This document shows positions 36,471 to 45,855 of a stretch of DNA of 64,000 nt, piece after piece. The stretch is from Pyrrhosoma nymphula (Eukaryota; Arthropoda; Insecta; Odonata; Coenagrionidae), in contig OY754334.1 of assembly GCA_963573305.1 (NCBI GenBank), positions 30,497,614-30,561,613 on the forward strand. Reading direction: 5' to 3'. Every line of letters starts with the position of its first letter. Position 1 is the stretch's first letter. The translations under genes were made by a program, and so were the position numbers. The notes under the pieces are model-generated. The model did not search any database, was not told where the DNA came from, and saw only the letters and a program-made list of their open reading frames with translations.

Positions 36471-37579
36471 CTAAGGTGGTCACACCGCGTGAAGTGACTT
36501 AGATGTCTATTAACTCACATTATGACTTCTTATAGAAAAACAACCTGTCTTCCATATGATATTATTATCAAAATTCTTCCCTTGGTCGTAATTTTTTTCG
36601 CAAATTTCGCACTTAACTTGGAATTACACTTTGGTAGATGAAAAAAATGGGTGAAACTTGAGTGAAAATAATATTTATCCATCTAATATATACGCAATTT
36701 TCGCAGAAAGATTGGTAATTACAAGAAAATAGTCCTAGAAAATTGAATAGTAATTAAATACATTCGCCAGTCCATCCAAGTTTTTGAGTTATTTACAAAT
36801 AACGACGCGAGCTGAATGCGTTATGCCTGTTGCTCACGGTGAATTTTTCCAAAAAAGAGTTTTATAAACATTTTTATCGAAAGTTTTATGAATCGTGCGT
36901 AAAACTATTCATTAAACCGCAATGTCCTGCCATCTATGAGACGCTTTGCGAACACGTGAAGTGATATAAATGCACTCTCTTTTGGATGACTGTTAAGTTA
37001 AAAACTATATGTATTGTTAATTTACGTACTTTCTGATCACACTCGACGGTGCTAAGGCTCTCTAACGCATTCTTCTAACAACAAGAAGGATACTGCCTCA
37101 ACGTCCCATGAACTTCCAGCCATGTTTGTTTACGTTCTCCTTGTTTGGCTTCCCATGGATACGAGATTATTAACAACGCGATGAGCGGAACGTCTCATTG
37201 GTTGTTGCATAAAACGGTTTTATGGAAATAGAACCTGTCCTATTCCGAAAAACGTTTTATAAAACTAGGTTTTATAAAACGGTTTTATCGTTAACAAACT
37301 CATTTTAATAAAACTAGTAGATTTTATAAAACGTTTTACCGAAACTTTTACCGTGAGCAACAGGCATTAGTTCAATATTAATGGTTCTGCAGTCGGCTCA
37401 TGTGGCCAGAAGGAAGTGTTAATTAAAAATATAATCTGTATATTTTGAATTATAATCTTAATCCCCCATTGCTAAGAACTGACATCAGAAAAAGCAATAT
37501 TTTAATTAGTTCGAGTGAAGAGGTGGAATCTAGAGGACTATTTGTTATAACTCACACAGTCGCAGCGGAACCTCCTTTA
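36471..37579 (+). mobile_element. TTAA-type element, family 1, copy D (diverged, with a nested element)
   Basis: The left end CTAA-GGTGGTCACACCGCG (36475) and right end CGCAGCGGAACCTCC (37575) belong to family 1. The interior aligns poorly but keeps TTGGAATTACA and CTGCAGTCGGCTC. A 533-bp Harbinger-like element at 36834-37366 is inserted in it, doubling its length. Confidence 0.7.
36831..37369 (+). mobile_element. Harbinger-like MITE nested in copy D
   Basis: Element 36834-37366 with a perfect 17-bp TIR, TGCCTGTTGCTCACGGT, flanked by TTA on both sides (36831-36833, 37367-37369). A 3-bp TWA duplication is typical of PIF/Harbinger elements. The interior has multiple TTTTATAAAA-type repeats that could fold. 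Non-coding. Removing it and one TTA restores continuity of the host element. Confidence 0.75.
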
Positions 37580-38848
37580 TATGGTGAGGAGGTGTCAGGA
37601 TGTGAATGTTCAACTATAGTTATATTTGCTGACGTTGATGTGGTATGCTGTCTACAAACGATACATGTCTAATACGGTATACAGAAAATACTTTTCTCTT
37701 AAATAGAGTGTATTGTATAATTAAGTTGTTGATAAAAATACGCGATTGTATTGTTACGCGCTGTTTATAGAATTATGTATTTATATTGTTGCATTATTTA
37801 TAGAAACAAACAGTAATATGATTGAACCTGCCGAAAGTGATTAACCTACATGATTGCGATGGAATTCTAAGGAGGTATTCGAACCGAAGAAACGGCTGTC
37901 GCATTCCTCATGAAATAGGAAACAATATAGATGGGGATTACGAACTTCTACTGACAAGGAGACGTCGCTAGACCTATGTTGAGGTCGCTAACGATACAAT
38001 GTCTTTTTGAAACTAGAGTGAAAGTGTAAAAAAGGGACACGGATTTCTCTCCCACAGGCCCGGGCTCGCGAGAAAATTGCTAATGTGGACTTGCACGTTA
38101 TTTTATGGCATAAAGGCACTTAGGACTGAGATAAGGCACTGCGCGGCTGTTGAATGCTGCACCGCCTGCGATCTTTGGCACTTGATGTGAGAAATACATT
38201 GAAATAATTAACGTCTTCTTCGGAAGCGGACTTAGCCGTTGAGCTTGATGATTGCAGTCTCAAGGCAGTCAACTGGCTTTGTGTTTTAATTAAGAAACAG
38301 CCTGCGTCAAAGACATTGTTACATATTTCTTGTTGAGAATTGATGATAGATCTATTGTAAATTGCGTCATTAATTTTGCTTACTTCGCGCCTTTCCAACG
38401 GAAAGCGGAGAAAATAGCATATTTTTGCCCAATTAAGGCTTGGATGAAATTGTAAAGGATCGGAAAATAGATAACCAGCTCTTGCATTATTTTCTGCGTA
38501 ATATTCTCTTATCACCCAGTCATTCGGCAATCTCATAGATTTAAGAAAATGGAGATGGCGTTTTGGTGCACGGAAGTCAACACTTGTATTTTTATTGCGA
38601 AAAATGATCCACCCAAGAAAGCTATTTTGTGAAATTTGTCCATAAAGTTTACGAATGATGTGTTTTGGAAGTGATTTCAGCTTTGCACTTTTCTAGATAA
38701 ACCATTACGGTACTAGTACAACCCCGTAACTTAGGTCTGTGTTTCTGGAGTATTTACCGCCAAATGATCCTTTCAGTATGGCTGATTGCACATTTTAATA
38801 GCTTCCCTGTTAAATTGTACCGTATGATTTCATCTGTTCTCTTCGTCT
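37580..38848. other. No recognised gene; one 138-codon frame
   Basis: The minus frame 38120-38536 is one of the longer ones in the window (138 codons, begins MRLPNDWVIREYYAENNARA). It ends in a Ser/Lys-rich tail and has no domain, signal peptide or membrane segment that I can see. About 37856-37910 is shared with 62786-62841 (ATTCGAACCGAAGAAACG). Confidence 0.3.
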
Positions 38849-38910
38849 ACGGGTTCTCTCTTGTGAATGAGAAACAGTAACTATGTAATTCCACGTATAT
38901 TTATCAGAAA

Positions 38911-38945
38911 CAACTTAGGTTTCGACGTTGCACGTCATAATCAGG
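38911..38945 (-). ncRNA. Hammerhead-like motif (left arm)
   Basis: Minus strand: CTGATTA (core with one change, 38944-38938), one T, GACGT/ACGTC-type stem with one mismatch, GAAA (38923-38920), CCTAAG, TT. Decayed partner of the motif at 39016. Confidence 0.45.
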
Positions 38946-39015
38946 TACAAATAGCACAGAACACTAGTGTGCTCTGTGTTCTCTGCTAGAGTAAAGTGTT
39001 CTGTGCTATTTTTAC

Positions 39016-39049
39016 CTGATGATGACGTGCTACGTCGAAACCTAGGTCG
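39016..39049 (+). ncRNA. Hammerhead-like motif (right arm)
   Basis: CTGATGA (39016-39022), one T, a 5-bp stem GACGT/ACGTC with a 3-base loop, GAAA (39037-39040), palindrome CCTAGG, then TC (cleavage predicted after 39048). It is one of the cleanest copies, with the same extra base before stem II as the others. Confidence 0.55.
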
Positions 39050-39198
39050 TTTCGAATAAATATATGTGGAATTACAAAGTTACTGCTTCTCATTCACAAT
39101 GCTAAGCAAATTCCATCAAGTCACGCCTGAGACAACGGGGTTCTCTCTCTTCTTTGATTGCTGCTTTCGTACCAGCTATCTGAAGGCCATTTCCCGCG

Positions 39199-39713
39199 TA
39201 AAGGCCTGGTTACACGGCAAGGTTCTTTAAGAACCTTGGTTACACGGTACATTAGAATGTACAAGAAAATGTGTGAATGTCAGAATGAACGCGAAAATTC
39301 ACCGTGTAACCACACGAAAATGTACGATTGTATGAATGTCTGAACAGAAAATAGAACCGGTTCTAATTTCGTTCAGACAATCGTACAAGTTGACCTTATT
39401 ACAGAGACACCTGGTGGCAGACGACGCAAATGACACATTCACATTTTCACAAGCCAATTGACAAGTAAATGTGTCGTATCCATGGCAAAAAATTGGTTTA
39501 AATATCGCGTCTACGGTTTAAAATGAGGAAAAACAAACGAAAACGCATAATGCGCATCTAAAAATGTACGAAAATCTGTCCGAAAAAATGTACCGTGTAG
39601 CCACCTATTCATTGATCTTGTCCATGAGAATGTACAAGAATCTGTACATGAAACCATTCACAAAAATATACAGAAACTTGTACATTCTCATGTACCGTGT
39701 AACCAGGCCTTAA
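39199..39713 (+). mobile_element. Harbinger-like MITE (509 bp)
   Basis: Element 39202-39710 with TIR AGGCCTGGTTACACGG at both ends and TAA flanking both sides. Subterminal repeats of TGTACAAGAA and ATGTACCGTGTA occur throughout. At the left end a ~30-bp segment containing AAGGTTCTTTAAGAACCTT separates two copies of GGTTACACGG, so the terminus has been duplicated. Non-coding. Confidence 0.8.
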
Positions 39714-39956
39714 GAAGTGTCTCCGAGATTGTCTCTGCAACAGTGTGTCGCGCACAGTTTCTAGCACGATAGCTCATCATTGGTTCTCGCGGTATGAGGG
39801 AATCTCAGAGGTGAAAATGACGTTTGTCGACGGCCAACAATGCAATACTCATATCGTCTCTTCCTCGTTAACTTCCGTTCTTGTTAATGCGCAAATCAAA
39901 TAATTGGCTACACTACCTTTCGCAAAACGCATTTTCATAATCTCAGTGGCTGCTAT

Positions 39957-40735
39957 TATTTCATTATCTCTTATCGTTAGCTGGAAAAATAGCATTTCAA
40001 ACCTGTCCGTTCAGCGGCCTACTTCCTTATTTTTATTCTCGTGATCTAAACTATCGTAGTATTTCAGGTTTTGAAAAATACTATTGACGTCGTCTGGGAA
40101 TAGATCGTCTCGGAAGTTACTTAAAAGATAAAATGTAAATGCTGACCGACACGACGCACAGTGGGGCCATTTTTTTCGTTTCTTTTATTAAAAAATGGTG
40201 AAATCTAAAATTTCTTATGTATTTTACGCTATAACACTGAAGAACTTTATAACTTTTTCATTACCGAATGTAATGTTTGACTCTAAATTCCACTATGTCT
40301 TGCACTTTAGGTATTTGTTTAATATATTATGATTATTACTTTCTACCAATCGAATGTCATATTGTTTTTTTTAAACTGCTTACATTAAGCTATTATTCCT
40401 CTTTATTTGATTAAAATTGGATTAATGTGCGATTTCCGATTAGCTTCGAAAGATGCATAATCCCCGATCCCTTTCGTGAGCTGCAGATGCCGCTAGCGTA
40501 AATGTCACATTCACCTATGTAAATTATGAGCAGGATAATTTCATTTGATGTTCTTTTTAATGGTATATCATGAAATCAGAACTCCATATGTACAAGTGCG
40601 ACATTTCCTATACCCTAAATACAATTTCTAATTTTTTTAGTTTTCGCCAGCTTTTAGGTATTTGGCCCCGTATTTGGCTACGCGACGGTCTGATAGCGAT
40701 TCTCATCCTAGTTGTTGCAGTTGGCTTTTAGCACT
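39957..40735 (-). mobile_element. LINE tail, copy C, split by a Transib-type element
   Basis: 39957-40151 and 40683-40735 align with copy A (minus strand): CTTATCGTTNGNGG, TTTTATTCTCRTGATCT, then across the break to GACGGTCTGA and GTTGTTGCAGTTGG. The two parts are adjacent in copy A, so the ~526-bp middle is a later insertion. Confidence 0.75.
40152..40687 (+). mobile_element. Transib-type non-autonomous element in LINE copy C
   Basis: Flanked by CGACG on both sides (40152-40156 and 40683-40687); uninterrupted LINE copy A has this pentamer once. The left end is CACAGTGGGGCCA. The right end is decayed (GGCCCCGTATTTGGCTACG). Terminal CACWRTG and a 5-bp CGNCG duplication are defining features of Transib elements. 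Non-coding. Confidence 0.65.
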
Positions 40736-41599
40736 AGTGAAATTATCGATACGATCTTTTACACATCTTCCCACGGGAGGCACAGGGTTTTATTTATGAT
40801 TGACAGTTGCATGAAAATTCTAAAAAAAATGGAGCCGATCATTTTATTGGACTCTCTGACAATTACACACGACAAGTCTTGCGATTCATTTATCGCTAGA
40901 TACTAATATATAAAAACATGTAAAAATATAGTAGTCTTTTTCTGTCTGATTGTAATTATATAGATATATGTCTCTTCTCCTCGATAACTACAAAACCAAT
41001 TGATATGAAATTTTGCATGATTCTAGCGTATGTATTGAGGAGTGCCATATGATATACATATAAAAAAGGTATCAGGGCCACAAAGACATTTTACTCCCGT
41101 AATAAAAGCATTGGAATCTGTGCCGATGTTTCATTTTTTGCTTTTTTTAATAACTTGCACTCAAGATATAGGGTTGACATTTTCACTATTAGATTCCTGA
41201 AAGAATGAATTATTAAATTCATGTGATCAATTTTGTTATAGGTTTCGTTTTTGCTTAAAAATGACGTTTTCAATTCCAAATTATCAATTTTTCTTCGATT
41301 TCAACAATGTCAAATTTCCTTGGCAACCTGAGCAATGGCTTTGAACGGGAAATTTCACCCGAGCGAGCTTACGTTATATAAAATGATTATTATTAGCAAA
41401 TTTTAGTGAGATTTTAGTTGGGGTATTTTGTACCCCAACGTTAACGGCATAACGGCCGCTTAACGGCTTTTACATAGAATCTGCATTTAGTACGTCACAT
41501 TGATTCTTATAACTATAATTAGGGAACATCGGTATGCGTAGTATATTTCTTACTACGTAGAGTTTTACGCGCTGTTAGAGACCTATGTATTACCTATTC
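40736..41599. other. No recognised gene
   Basis: Nothing supportable. A small hairpin GGGGTATTTTGTACCCC lies near 41420. Confidence 0.3.
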
Positions 41600-42148
41600 T
41601 TAAGGTGGTTCCACCGTAAAATGACTTAAATGTCATTTTATTCATATTCTGTCTACTAGTAGAAAACGTTGTCCTCTATCTGATATGAACAACAAAATAA
41701 TGCCTTTCCACGCTATTTTATTCTATAATTGAACTTGAAATTACATGGTGTTCAATGGGGGAATGTGAGAGAAACACGGGGAAAAATAGTATTTATCCAT
41801 AAAATATAAATGCCATTTTCGTGGAATACTGTCTCTAAGAAGGAAATAATCCAGAGAAATTGAATAAAAATAAAATTCAGGCATCTTACCACCTTATTAT
41901 TCTAGTTATTGAAGAATTAATGCCGTAATTGAAGTCAAAATGCGGTAATTCGTAGGTCGGCTCATGTGGCTGGAAAAAGTGTTCATTTAAAATACATTCG
42001 TGGAATAATCTGCATATTTTGTACCTTACTTTTGGGTTTCTATAGGTAACGCATTGCAACAGTGAAAGCAGGATTTTTTGACAAAATATCAAAAATGTGG
42101 AATATAGTATTTGTTTTGACTCACACAGTCGCGGCGGAACCTCCTTAA
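41600..42148 (+). mobile_element. TTAA-flanked short DNA transposon, family 1, copy E
   Basis: Element 41604-42144 (541 bp) between TTAA at 41600-41603 and 42145-42148. It starts GGTGGTTCCACCG and ends CGGCGGAACCTCC. Slightly shorter than its sisters owing to a deletion near 41957. Confidence 0.85.
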
Positions 42149-42280
42149 TACCGTCCTAGAGCTCAAGTGGGATTATAATTATGGGGTGAGCTCTTACGGC
42201 TGGACTTATACAAAAATTAAATGAAGTCTCCAATAGCTGTAAACAATCTTTGTAAACAATCGTAGACAAACAGCAAAACT

Positions 42281-43024
42281 TTTGACACTTATCGGAAACC
42301 AACACACACCACTAACTACATCCATAATCTTTCTTTCGACCATTCCAACCATAAACTGGGCCGTCTTCCGCTCTTTTGTTCATATACTATTTAACGTCCC
42401 TCTAGAGAGAGCGGCATTTAATAAGGAATTGAATTTTACAAAAGATATTGCCAAACGGAACTGCTTTCGGGAGCCACTAGTTGATAATATAGTGAAGAAG
42501 TACAAATTCAAGCATCTGATTCGTAACTCCACCACACACAAGAAAGATGAAACCGAGAAATACATGAAATTGCCTTATTATCCCCGTTGAACGAAAGGGA
42601 TCGTTAAAATATTCAAATCTATCAAAACTATAATCTCCTATTCTTACCAATATAAACTTTAAAACCTCTTGGGAAACGCTAAAGATAAAATTCCGGCAAT
42701 GGAAAAATCAGGCATTTATCAAATCTACTGCAACACTTGCCATTTAGCTTACATAGGACAGACACGACGTATGTTACAAACCAGATTCAAAGAACACTAT
42801 TCTCACTACAGCAATAATAAACCCGAAAAGTCTAGCGTGGCACAGAATTTAATCCAGGGCAAAACGTAACAAAAGATAATTTGAAACTTTTGAAACACAC
42901 AGGTAATAACGTATTAGACGCTTATGAGAGCATTTTTACTTTTAAAAACAAAGGGAATCTCCTAAACAGTGACTCTGGACCCATTCCCCATTCCTCCCTC
43001 TCCTCAGTTTTGAACTGTGAGTAA
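42281..43024 (+). pseudogene. Penelope-like reverse transcriptase/GIY-YIG endonuclease remnant
   Basis: PLE proteins join a telomerase-like reverse transcriptase to a GIY-YIG nuclease that cuts the target DNA. Here 42281-42363 reads FDTYRKPTHTTNYIHNLS, the conserved segment after the palm. After a shift, 42363-42588 continues VPLERAAFNKELNFTKDIA and VDNIVKKYKFK. 42669-42869 holds the nuclease: SGIYQIYC (GIY), LAYIGQT (YIG), then the conserved Arg and Glu in TRFKEHYSHY. After another shift, 42866-43023 gives the tail with LLNSDSGPIPHSS. At least three frame breaks occur. The catalytic RT motifs are missing through 5' truncation. Confidence 0.85.
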
Positions 43025-43319
43025 TTCGTCACTTGTATTAACGGACGTAGTCACGCGCTAACTTTCTCTTCCTCCTCTTCCCCTCCCCCCTCAGCTTCCC
43101 CTCCTCCCCCCAACGTCCTTCCTTTATGTCCGTTACTGACCCCCCCTTTTTTTGTTGCTGCTTTTTGCCTTTTGTTTATGCCGGTCTCCCTTCCCCCGAT
43201 TTTGCTGACGTCATGTCCCCCCTTTTCCCCCTCTCCTCCTTTACCTTCATATCATTTTGGATGTCATTACCCTTCCTCACTTCAACCTTGCGTTGTTGTG
43301 ACGCTTTTCCTTCGGATCG

Positions 43320-43353
43320 CTGAAGAGGGCTACTTGGTAGCCGAAATACGCGT
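43320..43353 (+). ncRNA. Hammerhead-like motif at the 3' end of the PLE
   Basis: CTGAAGA (43320-43326), one G, a 6-bp stem GGCTAC/GTAGCC with a 3-base loop, GAAA (43343-43346), the octamer palindrome TACGCGTA, then TA. The core has A for T at the fifth position. Its place just after the PLE coding remnant ties this motif class to PLEs. Confidence 0.5.
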
Positions 43354-43364
43354 ATAATAACCAG

Positions 43365-43475
43365 GCACCTTTAGTAGGGTCTCATTAGCCTTACGAAGGA
43401 TCCCAGGTTATAACCCTAAGCATCCTTAGCGGGGTCCCATTAGCCTAGTGAATGATCCTATCTGGGTTGTGTGAT
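43365..43475 (+). repeat. Two-copy tandem repeat in the PLE terminal region
   Basis: About 55-bp units sharing CTTAGYRGGGTCYCATTAGCC and GGATCC-type sequence, at roughly 43368-43420 and 43423-43475. Confidence 0.6.
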
Positions 43476-43814
43476 TGCGGCTGTGTTGGTCACTGGCGTG
43501 GAAGCATTCTTCCCGTAAACTATCACAGGAGGGTATTCTGGTGGAGAGACTGGGGTTAGTGTCTGCTGTGGAAGTCTCATCCCGGCAAACCAACACAGCA
43601 AGGTTAGTGATCTGTGACGAGTGGTGCCAATTGTTTACGGCTATTGGAGACTCCCTTTAATTTTTGTAATTTTTGTACTCAAGTGGGATGGTTGGGGTTC
43701 CAATGGGTTCTCTAAGTCCCCACATCACTGCTTTCTATTTAGCCTCGGATTGAATAAAGCAATGAGCCGTTTATGTATTAATGAATTTGATATGTTGAGC
43801 GTAGGTTCATGATA

Positions 43815-43885
43815 ATTATTTAAAATAAAAATTCAAGTATAGGATCTGTTGGTACTGGCAAAAAATCTCGCTCAAACTCACTTAA
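43815..43885 (+). mobile_element. Family-2 TTAA element, right-end fragment (copy e)
   Basis: Only the last ~70 bp remain, ending ATCTCGCTCAAACTCAC before TTAA (43882-43885). Confidence 0.6.
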
Positions 43886-44668
43886 GGGAAAATATGTTCG
43901 AAAATTATGGCGATCTGATCCACGCCCCCCTCGTGAAACCGGAATAATTTTTAAATTATACTGTTTAATTTCAGTGAAATAGCCTAATACTTTTCATCAT
44001 TAAGCGACGAAACGGGCAATTCGGCCCACTTAGTAAAAATAATATACGATGAGATATGAGAAGTCAGATTCTCCTCTGTATGAATATAACTAGTGTATTA
44101 TTTCTTACTTTTATCACATCCGTTGAGAATCAACGGGCATTTCTGCAAGTATTTAATCAAGGTCGTAGTGTAACGTATAAATCTCGGGGGAATTTATACT
44201 GTGGGACATGAACTTTATCCTGTCGGTACCCTTTTATTTTCGCCTCTTGTGTCGAATGTTTTTTAGCCGTACTGTCGTTTGCGATCCTAACAGCAGTTTT
44301 CACACGTGCATGTCCCTCTCTTTCTATTTCTCTTCCTGGCTCACGACGGATGCAGGAGTCCCGAGATTATATGCGTGCAAGGAAGGAATGGATCGTCGGG
44401 GTTCCAAGGTCTCGGCCTAGTGGGATTGATGACGTCTGGGCCTGGAAAGCGGAGCGTGTCATAGATTAAGTGAGCTAGCTCGCAGCCTCCTTCCTTCAGG
44501 TCGACGTTCAACGGAAGAAGTAAGGGGGGTACAGGTCTACATTGCGTGTGGGGTTTCATAGATAGACATTCCGGGTCGCATATACGCTACGTCACGTTTA
44601 AATACTTATGAATATTACGACCATGTCAAATTTTGAGAATACCGGGACTAGCCACGGTATAACCTTTT
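43886..44668. other. No recognised gene
   Basis: Short frames only (for example 44208-44420, 44341-44559); no domain seen. Confidence 0.3.
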
Positions 44669-44799
44669 ATGGAGTCACCCGCAAGTGCACATTAGTGCGA
44701 TATTCCACATAGAGGAAAGGTCATTCGCCTCGACCGGGATTCGAACCCGCATCCCTCGATTTCGCGCCGTGTTCTTTAGCCATTTATGCTACCGAGGCC
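44669..44799 (-). mobile_element. tRNA-derived SINE
   Basis: The minus strand begins GCCTCGGTAGCATAAATGGC (A box, from 44799), then the B box GGGTTCGAATCCC (44748-44736), then a body with AATGACCTTTCC and TTGCGGGTGACTCC. Same family as the SINEs at 50827-51519 and 51549-51676. Confidence 0.8.
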
Positions 44800-44930
44800 T
44801 AATATTGCGTCCCTGTGATCGATTTTGCTGTAACTATGGAATATTATCGAGCTGCAGCGATAATTAAAGCAATCGAGTATCTAAGTGAAAGTTTCTCGGG
44901 TTTCACACCGGGTAAGAATTTTTAAAAGTA

Positions 44931-44968
44931 TCAACGTTTCGATGGTTGACTCAGCCATCGTCATCAGG
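44931..44968 (-). ncRNA. Hammerhead-like motif (PLE left arm)
   Basis: Minus strand: CTGATGA (44967-44961), one C, a 5-bp stem GATGG/CCATC with a 9-base loop, GAAA (44940-44937), then CGTT. The core is identical to the partner at 45278. Confidence 0.5.
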
Positions 44969-45054
44969 ATAATGAGTCGAGCGAGGATGCTGGCGGTTAT
45001 ATATAGCCACAGATGCCCCATTGTTGTGGGAGCCGATACGCGTTCTTTGAATTT

Positions 45055-45182
45055 CGTCAATTACTGGGCGCCAAGTCCTACTTAAGTTGAAGCCGTTGTC
45101 TCTATTGATGTTATTTTGCTCCATCTGTATCAATATCGCTTCTTTCGTTAGTCTTTCCCAATATTTGGACGCCCGGGAAAGT
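45055..45182 (-). pseudogene. C-terminal end of a PLE GIY-YIG protein
   Basis: The minus frame reads YWERLTKEAILIQMEQ, then NNINRDNGFNLSRTWRPVI. The sequence T-x-EAI-x-I, then N-INRD-G-x-x-LS-x-TW is the conserved final part of GIY-YIG proteins in Penelope-like elements. The GIY and YIG motifs themselves are gone. The open frame continues into the terminal repeat to 44951, but that part is unlikely to be original coding sequence. Confidence 0.8.
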
Positions 45183-45277
45183 AGTGTGGAATTTGGAAAG
45201 AACGCGTAAAGGCTTCCACGACAACGGGGCATCTGTGGCTATATATAACCGCAAGCATCCTCGCTCGACTCATTATC

Positions 45278-45313
45278 CTGATGACGATGGCTGAGTCAAC
45301 CATCGAAACGTTG
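45278..45313 (+). ncRNA. Hammerhead-like motif (PLE right arm)
   Basis: CTGATGA (45278-45284), one C, stem GATGG/CCATC, loop CTGAGTCAA, GAAA (45305-45308), CGTT. Stem III is reduced to CG. Confidence 0.5.
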
Positions 45314-45696
45314 GTCCATTTAAATAATAAAATACTCTTACCCAGTGTAAAACCCGAGAAACTTTCACTTATATAATTCGCCGGGAAAACCTTAAATCGA
45401 GTATCATTGTCAAATGGCTCAATTGCCGGGAAAACAGCGAAGCCCAGATTCTCTAGCAATAATGAATGACAGGCTTCCAATTGTTTCTTTATTGGACCAT
45501 TGTTTAGGATCCAAGTCGTAAAACAAAAATACCCACTGTATAAGTTAAAAGTCTCGGAAATTACGACTCTGTTAATTTAGTAATACTTAACGAATATTAT
45601 CGAGCTTCAGCGATGTGGGTTATTAATCGAGTATCATTTTTAAATGGCACAGTTCCTGGGAAAACAATGAATCCCAGTATCTCCAGCAATGATAAC

Positions 45697-45855
45697 AGGC
45701 TTATAATATCCATTTTTAATAAAAAACTTTGTACTTTTTCACACTTTATTTCAAAACTAAATAAAGTGTGGAAAAGTACAAAGTTTTTTATTAAAAATGG
45801 ATATCTATCACTTCCACGAAGTCAAGCATGAAACAATCAAATTTATTAGGCTTAT
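45697..45855 (+). mobile_element. 143-bp hairpin insertion in the satellite, 8-bp duplication
   Basis: AGGCTTAT occurs at 45697-45704 and 45848-45855, while neighbouring satellite units have this place once. The insert (45705-45847) contains a 45-bp-arm hairpin (45706-45750 / 45759-45803) with an 8-base loop, followed by a short unique tail. The 8-bp duplication is hAT-like, but the ends show no hAT TIR. Confidence 0.65.

Larger units (their letters stand above)
38849..39153. mobile_element. Penelope-like terminal remnant: inverted repeat with two hammerhead-like motifs
   Basis: Arms 38861-38966 and 38995-39100 with a ~28-bp centre. Each arm carries a ribozyme-like motif facing outward. ACGGGTTCTCTCTT-type sequence lies at both outer sides (38849-38862 and 39137-39153), a possible target duplication. 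The inverted-end structure matches the PLE at 44883, which still has endonuclease-coding sequence. No coding sequence remains here. Confidence 0.6.
42162..43690 (+). mobile_element. Penelope-like element (GIY-YIG type), 5'-truncated, with inverted left end
   Basis: A perfect 12-bp repeat CTCAAGTGGGAT flanks the insertion (42162-42173, 43679-43690). The left end (42211-42248) is an inverted copy of the right terminal region (43630-43670), an arrangement known for PLEs. Coding remnants, in order, are the end of the reverse-transcriptase domain, a linker, the GIY-YIG endonuclease and the C-terminal tail. These are followed by a pyrimidine-rich 3' UTR (about 43060-43320), a hammerhead-like motif (43320-43352) and terminal repeats. 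The RT palm is absent and frameshifts are present, so the copy is inactive. Confidence 0.85.
44883..45370 (-). mobile_element. Penelope-like element remnant with inverted ends
   Basis: Arms of about 175 bp (44883-45057 and 45185-45370), starting AAGTGAAAGTTTCTCGGG, enclose a coding remnant on the minus strand. Each arm carries a hammerhead-like motif. The minus-strand order is inverted terminal piece, end of the nuclease frame, 3' region, ribozyme. This is a 5'-truncated PLE with an inverted terminal copy attached. It interrupts the 235-bp satellite. Confidence 0.8.

Noticed and set aside
42282..42590. 102-codon frame as an intact gene
   Set aside because: It is one of several frame-shifted pieces of the Penelope-like protein, with conserved parts continuing in other phases.
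44669..44799. Possible functional tRNA genes at the GGTTCGAATCCC boxes (also 19168, 26460, 50890, 51601, 56708, 60086, 62011)
   Set aside because: Only A- and B-box promoters are kept. The bodies repeat at other places as SINEs, and acceptor and anticodon stems are not convincing.
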